From an uncultured Lachnospiraceae bacterium (GTDB taxonomy: Bacteria; Bacillota; Clostridia; Lachnospirales; Lachnospiraceae): a DNA stretch of 18,468 nt. The notes below the pieces were generated by a model. That model worked only from the letters and a program-made list of their open reading frames with translations. It ran no database searches and was not told where the DNA came from. The translations under genes were made by a program, and so were the position numbers. Below, in pieces: positions 11,535 to 18,468 of the stretch. The stretch lies in NCBI GenBank assembly GCA_947174985.1, contig CAMWLB010000021.1, positions 1 to 18,468 on the forward strand, in the 5' to 3' direction. Every line of letters begins with the position of its first letter. Position 1 is the stretch's first letter.

Positions 11535-13025
11535 ATGAGCAGTATGAGAGGAATTGACACACCTGTCAGACAGCGCAGAAGAAGGGTGTTCAAAGAGGTG
11601 GCAAATCTCGCATATACCTCCACCAATTTAAAAGACGACATGGAGGCGCTTCCCTATAAAATTGTGGACTATGACGAGTCGGTCTATGACAGTGTGTACC
11701 GCGACAGGGCGATTGTGCGCGAAAGGCTCAGACTTGCCATGGGCATGTCCTTAAGACCTGAGAACAGAGACAGACCCGGCCACCTGACAGAGGGGATAGA
11801 AGAGAGCAATATTGATGAAAAATATTACGAGCCGCCTCTGATGCAGGTGATTCCGTCAGCATGTAACGCCTGCCCCGAAAACCATTACGAGGTTACCAAT
11901 ACCTGCATGGGCTGTGTGGCGCATCCCTGCAGGGAGGTCTGTCCGGTGGGTGCCATGACCATGCAGGGCGGAAAGTCTTTTATTGATCAGGAAAAATGCA
12001 TCAAATGCGGCAAGTGCAAGGCAATCTGCCCCTATGATGCCATTTCCCACAAAGAACGGCCCTGCGTTAAGGCGTGCGGCGTGAATGCCATCAAAAATGA
12101 CAAGCGGGGAAGGGCGACCATAGATAACGAAGCCTGCGTCTCCTGTGGACAGTGTATGGTGAGCTGTCCCTTTGGTGCTATTGCGGATAAATCGCAGATT
12201 TTCCAGTTGATACGTGCCATGCAGTCCGGCAGGACGATTATCGCACAGGTGGCACCTGCCTTTGCAGGACAGTTTGGACCGAAGGTGACGCCGGATATGT
12301 TAAAGACAGCCTTAAAGGAATTGGGCTTTGCCGATGTATATGAAACCGCACTGGGCGCGGATTTAGGCTGCGCTGCGGAGGCGGAGCATTATGTCAAGGA
12401 AGTTGCGAGCGGTAAGCAGGCGTTTGCACTGACTTCCTGCTGTCCCTCATGGTCGGTGCTGGCGAAAAACATGTTTCCTGAAAATATTGATAAAATCAGC
12501 AATGAACTGACGCCGATGGTGGCGACGGCACGACTGATTAAGCAGGAACATCCAGATGCGAGCGTTGTGTTTATCGGTCCCTGTGCGTCCAAAAAACTGG
12601 AAGCGTCCCGCAGAACGGTGCGTTCTGACGTGGATTTTGTCATTACCTTTGAAGAGTTGACAGGTATGTTTGAGGCAAGGGGCATTCTCTTAGAGGAAAT
12701 TAAGGCGATGGACGAGATGCGGGATGCAACGGCGGCAGGGCGCGGTTACGGCGTTGCAGGCGGCGTTGCGAGCGCAATTGAGGCGTGCATCAAGACGTAC
12801 TACCCGGGAACGGCGGTGCATATCGAGCATGCGGAAAGTCTTACCGAGTGTAAGAAAATGCTGCTACTTGCAAAAGCAGGGAAGAAAAATGGATGCCTGA
12901 TAGAGGGCATGGCGTGCCCGGGCGGCTGCATTGCGGGCGCAGGAACGAACATCGCTCTTGTGCAGGCGGCAAAAGAAGTGGAAAAATTCAAGTCAGAAGC
13001 GGCCAAAAAGGTGCCGGAACAATAA
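11535..13025 (+). CDS. [FeFe] hydrogenase, group B type
   Basis: The protein has 496 residues from the ATG at 11535 (ribosome site AAAGGTAGG; the frame itself runs back to 11499). An unusual 100-residue N-terminus, with RQRRRRVFKEVANLAY, precedes three ferredoxin-type [4Fe-4S] motifs: CMGCVAHPCREVC (124-136), CIKCGKCKAIC (155-165) and CVSCGQCMVSC (201-211). The catalytic H-cluster motifs are L1 TSCCPSW (300-306), L2 GPCASKK (348-354) and L3 CPGGC (461-465). GPC in place of MPC and the altered sequence after L3 (IAGAGTN rather than NGGGQP) point to the group B enzymes of anaerobic Firmicutes. It should react protons and reduced ferredoxin to H2, or the reverse. Maturases (HydEFG) are not in the window. 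It lies 52 nt after feoB and may share its transcript. Confidence 0.88.
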   Translation: MSSMRGIDTPVRQRRRRVFKEVANLAYTSTNLKDDMEALPYKIVDYDESVYDSVYRDRAIVRERLRLAMGMSLRPENRDRPGHLTEGIEESNIDEKYYEPPLMQVIPSACNACPENHYEVTNTCMGCVAHPCREVCPVGAMTMQGGKSFIDQEKCIKCGKCKAICPYDAISHKERPCVKACGVNAIKNDKRGRATIDNEACVSCGQCMVSCPFGAIADKSQIFQLIRAMQSGRTIIAQVAPAFAGQFGPKVTPDMLKTALKELGFADVYETALGADLGCAAEAEHYVKEVASGKQAFALTSCCPSWSVLAKNMFPENIDKISNELTPMVATARLIKQEHPDASVVFIGPCASKKLEASRRTVRSDVDFVITFEELTGMFEARGILLEEIKAMDEMRDATAAGRGYGVAGGVASAIEACIKTYYPGTAVHIEHAESLTECKKMLLLAKAGKKNGCLIEGMACPGGCIAGAGTNIALVQAAKEVEKFKSEAAKKVPEQ

Positions 13026-13077
13026 AGGATAAGAAAAGAAGACAAAGGGCAAAAAAGCGCCCGGACGGGAGGACAAT

Positions 13078-14532
13078 ATGACAAAAATCAGGACAAGGTA
13101 TGCGCCGAGCCCTACAGGAAAGATGCATGTGGGCAATCTGCGTTCCGCATTATATGAATTTTTAATTGCAAAGCATGCGGGCGGCGATTTTATGCTCCGC
13201 ATCGAGGACACGGATCAGGAGCGTTTTGTGGAAGGTGCGACGGAGATTATCTACCGGACGCTGGATAAAACCGGTTTGAAGCATGACGAGGGACCGGATA
13301 AGGACGGCGGCTATGGCCCCTATGTGCAGAGCGAGCGCATGAAGACCGGCATCTACATGAAATACGCCAAAGAGCTGATTGGCAAGGGAGAGGCATATTA
13401 CTGCTTTTGTGACAAGGAAAGGCTTGCATCCTTAAAGACAGAGATTGTGGAGGGCAAGGAAATCATGATTTATGACAAGCACTGCCTGTCGCTCTCTAAA
13501 GAAGAGGTGGAGGAGAAACTGGCGGCAGGGCTGCCCTTTGTTATCCGGCAGAATAATCCGACAGAAGGGACAACCACCTTCCACGATGAACTTTACGGGG
13601 ATATTACGGTAAATAACAGCGAGCTGGACGATATGATTCTGATAAAATCAGACGGTTATCCCACCTATAATTTTGCCAATGTGGTGGATGACCACACTAT
13701 GAATATCACGCATGTGGTGCGCGGCAACGAATATCTTTCTTCTTCGCCAAAGTATACGAGACTGTATGAGGCATTCGGCTGGGAGGTGCCGGTATATGTA
13801 CATCTGCCGCTGATTACCGATGAAAACCACAAAAAGCTGTCCAAGAGAAGCGGACACTCTTCCTTTGAGGATTTGCTGGAACAGGGCTTTTTGACGGAGG
13901 CTGTGGTAAACTATATCGCCCTTTTGGGATGGAGCCCTGAGGACAACAGGGAAATCTTTACGCTGGACGAGTTGATTCAGGAATTTGATTACCGCAGAAT
14001 CAGCAAGTCACCGGCTGTATTTGACATGGTAAAGCTGAAATGGATGAACGGCGAATATTTAAAAGCCATGGACTTCGATGTCTTCTATGAAATGGCAGAG
14101 CCTTATCTTGTGGAGGCGCTGGGAGAAGGCTTTGACCTCAAGAAGATTGCTGCCATGGTGAAGACACGTATTGAAGTATTTCCCGATGTTGCGGGGCAGG
14201 TGGACTTTTTCGGCGAGCTTCCGGAATACGATGTCGCGATGTATGCACACAAAAAGATGAAGACGGATGAGGCTTCCTCACTGGAAGTACTCAAAGAGGT
14301 GCTGCCCCTGCTTGAGGAGCAGGAGGATTATAGTAACGATGCGCTGTATCAGACACTGCTTTCCTATGTGGAAAAGAAGGGGTGCAAAAACGGCTATGTG
14401 ATGTGGCCTGTCCGCACGGCGGTATCCGGCAAGCAGATGACGCCTGCAGGCGCTACGGAAATCATGGAAATTCTAGGGAAGGAAGAGTCCATAAAGCGTA
14501 TCAAGAAGGGCATAGAAAAGTTAGAAGGGTAA
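13078..14532 (+). CDS. gltX: Glutamate--tRNA ligase
   Basis: The protein has 484 residues, normal length, with GGGAGG before the start. Class I synthetase signatures are present: APSPTGKMHVGN (HIGH-type motif, 9-20) and KLSKRSG (KMSKS-type, 253-259). A CFC pair (109-111) and HC (135-136) mark the zinc-site region of bacterial GluRS. It charges tRNA-Glu (and often tRNA-Gln, in species using the transamidation path). No tRNA gene accompanies it. It is followed after 4 nt by the helicase gene, so the two are likely cotranscribed. Confidence 0.96.
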   Translation: MTKIRTRYAPSPTGKMHVGNLRSALYEFLIAKHAGGDFMLRIEDTDQERFVEGATEIIYRTLDKTGLKHDEGPDKDGGYGPYVQSERMKTGIYMKYAKELIGKGEAYYCFCDKERLASLKTEIVEGKEIMIYDKHCLSLSKEEVEEKLAAGLPFVIRQNNPTEGTTTFHDELYGDITVNNSELDDMILIKSDGYPTYNFANVVDDHTMNITHVVRGNEYLSSSPKYTRLYEAFGWEVPVYVHLPLITDENHKKLSKRSGHSSFEDLLEQGFLTEAVVNYIALLGWSPEDNREIFTLDELIQEFDYRRISKSPAVFDMVKLKWMNGEYLKAMDFDVFYEMAEPYLVEALGEGFDLKKIAAMVKTRIEVFPDVAGQVDFFGELPEYDVAMYAHKKMKTDEASSLEVLKEVLPLLEEQEDYSNDALYQTLLSYVEKKGCKNGYVMWPVRTAVSGKQMTPAGATEIMEILGKEESIKRIKKGIEKLEG

Positions 14533-14536
14533 AATA

Positions 14537-16411
14537 TTGAACGAACAATTAAATGAAGCGCAGAAAAGGGCGCTCTGCCACAAACACGGTCCGGCCATGG
14601 TGTTAGCCGGACCGGGAAGCGGCAAAACGACGGTTATCACGGGGCGCGTAAAAAGACTGATAGAACAGAGCCGGATATCGCCTTCTGCTATATTGGTTAT
14701 CACATATACAAAGGCAGCCGCGTTGTCGATGCAGCAGAGATTTTATAAGGAAATGCGGGGAACAGCCGCGCCGGTTACATTCGGCACCTTCCACGCCGTC
14801 TATTATCACATTCTAAAAGAGCATTATCATCTGAACGATCATTGTCTTATTGCAGAGAAAGAAAAAATCCACATTTTAAACTTGATATGGAAGCAGCAGT
14901 TTCAAACAGAGCCGGAAGAGGACAGAATGGAGCAGTTACGTTTATGCCTTGTCCTGTACAAAAACGGTATGGCAAAAGAGGTTCTTCCCCTGCCGCCGGA
15001 CTTTTCCCTGGAGCAGTTTGATGGGCTTTACGCTGCTTATAACTGCTACTGTACGGCAAAGGGAAGGCTGGATTTTGATGATATGCAGGTACGATGCAGA
15101 GATTTGTTTTGCGCAAGACAGGATATCCTGGAGAAGTGGCAGGGACGTTTTTTGTATATACTGGTGGATGAATTTCAGGATTGCAATCAAATTCAATATG
15201 AAACATTGCGGCTGCTTGCCGCACCCCATAGAAATTTATTTGTGGTAGGAGACGACGATCAGTCCATCTATGGTTTTCGGGGCGCGTCTCCCGACATTAT
15301 GCAGCGGTTTGTACAGGATTATCCCGAAGCAGAAAAAATATATTTAGAGGCAAACTATAGGAGCAGAACGGAAATTATTGCGGCTGCGGACTGCGTGATA
15401 TCAGCTAATAAAAAACGCTTTGTAAAAAAAATGTATGCGGCAGGCAAAAATACGGCGGCGTTACCTACAGAACCGGTATGTCTTAAGAGCTTTGCGGGCA
15501 GAGAGGAGGAGTACTCGTACCTGGCGGCAAAGCTGCACCGACTTTCTGAGTGGATTCCGTATCGGGAAATGTGCGTGATGTTTCGGACGAACAGAGAGAT
15601 GTGTTTTTTGCTTCCCTTTCTGGAGAGAAACGGTATTCCCTATACAGTAAAGGGGCAGGTGCAGAACAAATATAACCATTTTGCCGTAAGAGATATCAAT
15701 GCATATCTGGAACTGGCAGCAGGGGAGAGAGGACGCGGGCTGTTTTTACAGGTGATGAACCGTCCGGACCGGGGAATAGAGAGGGAAATGCTCTGGGAGG
15801 ACAAAATCAGTCTTTCGGAAATTGAGAGCGAGTGCAATGCCGTAAGAAATGAAAGAACGGCGGAGGCAGCAAAGCTTTTGCAAAAGCAACTGCAAATGGC
15901 AGGCGGTTTTTCTCCCAGTCTGGCTATCCGCTTTGTCCGAAAGGCGATGGGCTACGAGAACTGGCTGCGGGGACGGGCGGGACTGTCCGTGGAAAGGTAT
16001 GAAGAGTGGAGGGAACTTTTGGACGATATCCAGAAAGAGGCAGAAAAGTTTGAAAGCATAAGAGAGTGGCTTGCTTTTGTGGGTCAGGCAGAAGAGGACG
16101 TACCGGAAGGAAAAAACAAAGCGGGCGTACAGCTTATGACCATGCATGCCTCCAAAGGACTGGAATTTACCTATGTATGCATACCGGATGCCAATGAAAA
16201 AAAGAGAGCAGGCGTCAGTCATGCCGAAGCAGACGGGAAAGAAAATGCGGAAGAGGAGGAACGCAGGCTTTTCTACGTGGGAATGACACGCGCAAAAGCA
16301 GCCTTGGATATTTTGTACCTTACGGAATGTCCAAGGCCGCCTTCACGCTTTATTGAGCCGCTCTTACAAAGCTATTTGTCCGTATCCTCCACCAGCTCGT
16401 CAAATTCCTGA
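14537..16411 (+). CDS. UvrD/PcrA-type superfamily 1 DNA helicase
   Basis: The protein has 624 residues from TTG 14537, four bases after gltX. All helicase motifs are visible: I GPGSGKTT (25-32), Ia ITYTKAAA, II VDEFQDCN (about 210-217), III GDDDQSIYGFRGA (238-250), IV MFRTNRE, V TMHASKGLEFTYV and VI RRLFYVGMTRAK. It is shorter than PcrA (about 720-740) and lacks the long C-terminal extension, as do many clostridial UvrD-like proteins, so I do not assign pcrA. Function would be 3'-5' unwinding in repair or replication. The 3' end overlaps the convergent DUF1292 gene by 40 bp; the last residues (SVSSTSSSNS) are read from that overlap. Confidence 0.92.
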   Translation: MNEQLNEAQKRALCHKHGPAMVLAGPGSGKTTVITGRVKRLIEQSRISPSAILVITYTKAAALSMQQRFYKEMRGTAAPVTFGTFHAVYYHILKEHYHLNDHCLIAEKEKIHILNLIWKQQFQTEPEEDRMEQLRLCLVLYKNGMAKEVLPLPPDFSLEQFDGLYAAYNCYCTAKGRLDFDDMQVRCRDLFCARQDILEKWQGRFLYILVDEFQDCNQIQYETLRLLAAPHRNLFVVGDDDQSIYGFRGASPDIMQRFVQDYPEAEKIYLEANYRSRTEIIAAADCVISANKKRFVKKMYAAGKNTAALPTEPVCLKSFAGREEEYSYLAAKLHRLSEWIPYREMCVMFRTNREMCFLLPFLERNGIPYTVKGQVQNKYNHFAVRDINAYLELAAGERGRGLFLQVMNRPDRGIEREMLWEDKISLSEIESECNAVRNERTAEAAKLLQKQLQMAGGFSPSLAIRFVRKAMGYENWLRGRAGLSVERYEEWRELLDDIQKEAEKFESIREWLAFVGQAEEDVPEGKNKAGVQLMTMHASKGLEFTYVCIPDANEKKRAGVSHAEADGKENAEEEERRLFYVGMTRAKAALDILYLTECPRPPSRFIEPLLQSYLSVSSTSSSNS

Positions 16412-16695
16412 TTGTCAAGATATTCGTCAAAAGCGTCCGAAACGGCTTCATATTCATCATCATCTTCAATGTAGATCAGTTCCGGTTCGGCATTTGGATC
16501 GTTTTCGTTTTCCTTATACCCATAAAACCAGACCTCTCCGTCTTGATTGTCTCCGTTTTCGTCCAGAGGGAGCAGAACGATATAGTCTTTCTTTGCAACG
16601 GTCAGAATGGTAATTACCGCACAGGAGACCTTTTCTCCATCGTCCAGTTCCAGTTCAACGGTCATTTCCTCTTCTGCAAAATTATTGTCAGCCAT
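16372..16695 (-). CDS. DUF1292 family (YrzB-like) protein
   Basis: The protein has 107 residues and is very acidic. It has the DUF1292 pattern of a strand-rich core (MTVELELDDGEKVSCAVITILTVAKKDYIVLLPLDE, then EVWFYGYKEN) and an acidic helix at the end (DDEYEAVSDAFDEYLDNQEFDEL). The biochemical role of the family is unknown; it is widespread in Firmicutes. AAAGGAG lies 8 nt before the start. It is convergent with and overlaps the helicase gene. Confidence 0.92.
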   Translation of the reverse strand: MADNNFAEEEMTVELELDDGEKVSCAVITILTVAKKDYIVLLPLDENGDNQDGEVWFYGYKENENDPNAEPELIYIEDDDEYEAVSDAFDEYLDNQEFDELVEDTDK

Positions 16696-16722
16696 AACCT
16701 AATCTCCTTTGCGTTTTTCTTT

Positions 16723-16752
16723 ATTATAATCCAAACGGCAGTCCGCTGTAAA
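16723..16752 (-). promoter_or_regulatory. Promoter of the DUF1292 gene
   Basis: On the minus strand, TTTACA (16747-16752) and TATAAT (16723-16728) are spaced by 18 nt. Confidence 0.6.
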
Positions 16753-16790
16753 TAATTTTCCAATAAATCATAGAACAAGAGAAACACTTG

Positions 16791-16799
16791 TGGTATACT
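16791..16799 (+). promoter_or_regulatory. Extended -10 promoter of the GH13-like gene
   Basis: TGG followed by TATACT (16794-16799) makes an extended -10; no convincing -35 is present (TAGAAC at the 17-nt position). A GTG start follows about 50 nt downstream. Confidence 0.45.
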
Positions 16800-16847
16800 G
16801 TTTCTATAAGACTTGCAAGATTCAGACAGAAGGAGAGTTCATCGAAA

Positions 16848-18468
16848 GTGAAGATAACAAAGGGGAATCCGTTTCCTTTGGGAGCGAAAATCGAAGATAA
16901 AAGCATTAATTTTTCGTATGTGAGCAGGGAAACAGACTGTGGTGTGGTTTTGTTTGACAAAGATACTCTGCAGGAAAAACAAAAAATCTCATTTCCGCCT
17001 GCGTATACGGTCGGAGATATACATTTTATGCGTGTAAGCGGTATTTCCACAGAAAATACCGCATATTGCTTTTTTGAGAGGGACAGGTATGTGACTGATA
17101 GCAGGGCGTGTGCTTTTTGCGGCAATCATATTTACGGAAGGGAAGAGTCATGGGAGAGGGCGGCCAGACCCGCGAAATTTGTACCGCAGGATTATGACTG
17201 GGAGGATGACGAAAACCCTCGCATTCCCTATGAGGAAAGCTTCTGTTATTGTCTACATATAAGGGGATTTACCCGCCATGCTTCTTCAAAGGTTAAAGCA
17301 AAGGGAACCTTTAAGGGGTTTGTGGAAAAAATTCCTTATCTGAAAGAGCTTGGCGTGACAACGCTGGAGCTGCAGCCGGTGTATGAGTTTGCCGAACTGG
17401 AAAGGCGGACAGCTCTGGAACTTTCTTACTTGCCCAAGGGCAGCATTGTTTCCCTGGATAGCATTGCTTCCAAGGATAGCATTGCTTCCAAGGATAGCAT
17501 TGCTTCCTTGGATAGCGTTACTTCCACGGATGGTGAGAAGACATCGGAAGACGAAAAAAAACTGAACTATTGGGGATATGCTAAGGGCTGTTATTACAGT
17601 CCGAAGAACAGCTATGCCTATTCGGAAGATGCGGCGGCAGAATTTAAGGATATGGTAAAGACGCTGCACAAAAACGGGCTGGAGGTTGTTCTGCAGTTTT
17701 ATTTTACGGAAGAGATGCCGGAGAGGGAAATAGCGGAAATACTGCATTACTGGGTTATGGAATACCATGTGGATGGTTTTCACTTAAAGGGAGAGCATAT
17801 TCCTGCAGGTGCGCTGGCAAAGGATCCGGCGCTGGCAAAAACAAAGCTGTGGTATTACGGTTTTCCGGACAAGGAGCAGGACGGCTTTTCGTCGAAAATG
17901 GCCGGAAATGAAAGACGATATCTGGCTGAATATGGGGATGGGTACCGCTATGACATGCGTCGTTTTTTAAAAGGGGACGAGGGCATGCTGCCTGCTGTGA
18001 TGTATCATCTGCGGCACGATCCGGCGGGCTGCGGGCAAATCAATTACCTCACCAATTATGACGGCTTCACGCTTATGGACTTGGTTTCTTATGACAGAAA
18101 GCATAATGAAAGCAATGGGGAGGACAATCGTGACGGTGCGGATTACAATGCAAGCTGGAACTGTGGACAGGAGGGAAAAAGTCGTAAAAAGGCGGTGCTT
18201 GCCCTCAGGAAGAGGCAGATAAAAAATGCGTTGCTGTTATTGTTTTTTTCGCAGGGAACACCTCTCATTTTCATGGGAGATGAATTCGGCAACTCACAGG
18301 ACGGCAACAACAACCCTTACTGTCAGGACAATGAAGTCACATGGCTGAACTGGAGAAATCTGGAATCAAACAGAGAAATCTTTGCATTTGTGAAGGAACT
18401 GGCGGCCATCCGGAAAGCGCATCCTGTGCTCAGGCAGGACAGGGAAATAAGACTGATGGACTATGGGG
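16848..18468 (+). CDS. GH13/isoamylase (GlgX)-like protein with degenerate catalytic site, 5' part
   Basis: Only the first 540 residues lie in the window. The GTG start at 16848 has AGGAGAG 9-10 nt upstream. The N-terminal GNPFPLGAKIEDKSINFSYVS segment is the CBM48/isoamylase-type domain, then the TIM barrel begins (GTFKGFVEKIPYLKELGVTTLELQPVYEF). Scaffold segments of glycogen-debranching enzymes are well kept: NYWGYAKGCYYSPK (240-253), GQINYLTNYDGFTLMDLVSY, KHNESNGEDNRDGADYNASWNCG, QGTPLIFMGDEFGNSQDGNNNPYCQDN. The catalytic positions are not. DVVxNH is QFYFTE (about 283-288), GFRxD is GFHLK (310-314) so the nucleophile Asp is Lys, the general-acid Glu strand reads KLWYYGF, and the HD of region IV is YD (404-405). 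A hexapeptide repeat fills a loop at 199-228. It is likely a carbohydrate-binding or regulatory pseudoenzyme rather than an active debrancher, which is my inference. Confidence 0.8.
   Translation, partial: MKITKGNPFPLGAKIEDKSINFSYVSRETDCGVVLFDKDTLQEKQKISFPPAYTVGDIHFMRVSGISTENTAYCFFERDRYVTDSRACAFCGNHIYGREESWERAARPAKFVPQDYDWEDDENPRIPYEESFCYCLHIRGFTRHASSKVKAKGTFKGFVEKIPYLKELGVTTLELQPVYEFAELERRTALELSYLPKGSIVSLDSIASKDSIASKDSIASLDSVTSTDGEKTSEDEKKLNYWGYAKGCYYSPKNSYAYSEDAAAEFKDMVKTLHKNGLEVVLQFYFTEEMPEREIAEILHYWVMEYHVDGFHLKGEHIPAGALAKDPALAKTKLWYYGFPDKEQDGFSSKMAGNERRYLAEYGDGYRYDMRRFLKGDEGMLPAVMYHLRHDPAGCGQINYLTNYDGFTLMDLVSYDRKHNESNGEDNRDGADYNASWNCGQEGKSRKKAVLALRKRQIKNALLLLFFSQGTPLIFMGDEFGNSQDGNNNPYCQDNEVTWLNWRNLESNREIFAFVKELAAIRKAHPVLRQDREIRLMDYG
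17442..17531 (+). repeat. Five 18-bp tandem repeats inside the GH13-like gene
   Basis: Units start at 17442, 17460, 17478, 17496 and 17514. Units 2 and 3 are identical (AGCATTGCTTCCAAGGAT); the others differ at two to five positions. They encode S-I-A-S-K/L-D hexapeptides. Because the unit is a multiple of three, gain or loss of units keeps the frame. Confidence 0.9.

Noticed and set aside
11237..11641. 134-residue minus-strand frame across the feoB-hydrogenase junction
   Set aside because: It is antisense to two well-supported genes and resembles no protein family.
13040..13065. GGGC/GCCC hairpin between hydrogenase and gltX as a terminator
   Set aside because: Short stem and no T-run after it.
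17442..17531. Repeats resembling a CRISPR array
   Set aside because: Units are 18 bp with no spacers and lie in frame within a coding gene; no cas genes nearby.
17286..17783. 165-residue minus-strand frame
   Set aside because: Antisense to the GH13-like gene; its repeated GSNAI pattern is only the complement of the 18-bp repeats.

Overview
The window looks like chromosome of a spore-forming, anaerobic clostridium, most likely Lachnospiraceae. It carries a cotJ spore-coat operon, feoAB ferrous iron uptake, a multi-ferredoxin [FeFe] hydrogenase of the group B type, purine-rich ribosome binding sites and many -35/17/-10 sigma-A promoters. No taxon was confirmed by search.

Region 1 (1 to about 8215) is the right-hand part of a mobile element whose left end lies outside the window. 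From the left it holds a minus-strand antitoxin promoter running off the edge, a divergent cI-like regulator region (XRE repressor 86-442, 51-aa protein 571-726), a 42-bp hairpin repeat in two copies, and an array of type I toxin-antitoxin modules. That array has two holin-like peptides at 1351-1452 and 1878-1976, each facing an antisense RNA on the minus strand, plus a third antisense RNA whose toxin has decayed. Next comes a rightward run of small cysteine-rich or unknown proteins (2194-4239). This is followed by a tightly packed cassette: a YdjM-like membrane protein, ParA, ParB, a 56-aa protein and a large serine recombinase (4160-8181).

Region 2 (8203-9073, minus strand) is the host spore-coat operon cotJA-cotJB-cotJC. 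CotJC stops after 140 residues, just after the EDMAA motif, where full-length homologues continue for about 50 residues with the second half of the Mn-catalase-type metal site. The break lies some 20-40 bp from the recombinase stop codon. The simplest reading is that the element is integrated inside cotJC, like the skin element in sigK or SPbeta in spsM, and that excision would rebuild the gene. This is the most interesting observation in the window.

Region 3 (9177-18468) is ordinary chromosome: feoA-feoB from a consensus sigma-A promoter, a group B [FeFe] hydrogenase, gltX, a UvrD-type helicase, a convergent DUF1292 gene, and the first 540 codons of a GH13/isoamylase-like protein. That last protein has lost the usual catalytic residues at all four conserved GH13 regions and carries a five-unit hexapeptide repeat in a loop.

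The element combines a site-specific recombinase, a partition system and several addiction modules, so it appears built to persist. Type I toxin-antitoxin pairs are also found on skin (txpA/ratA) and SPbeta (bsrG/SR4), two known elements that split sporulation genes.
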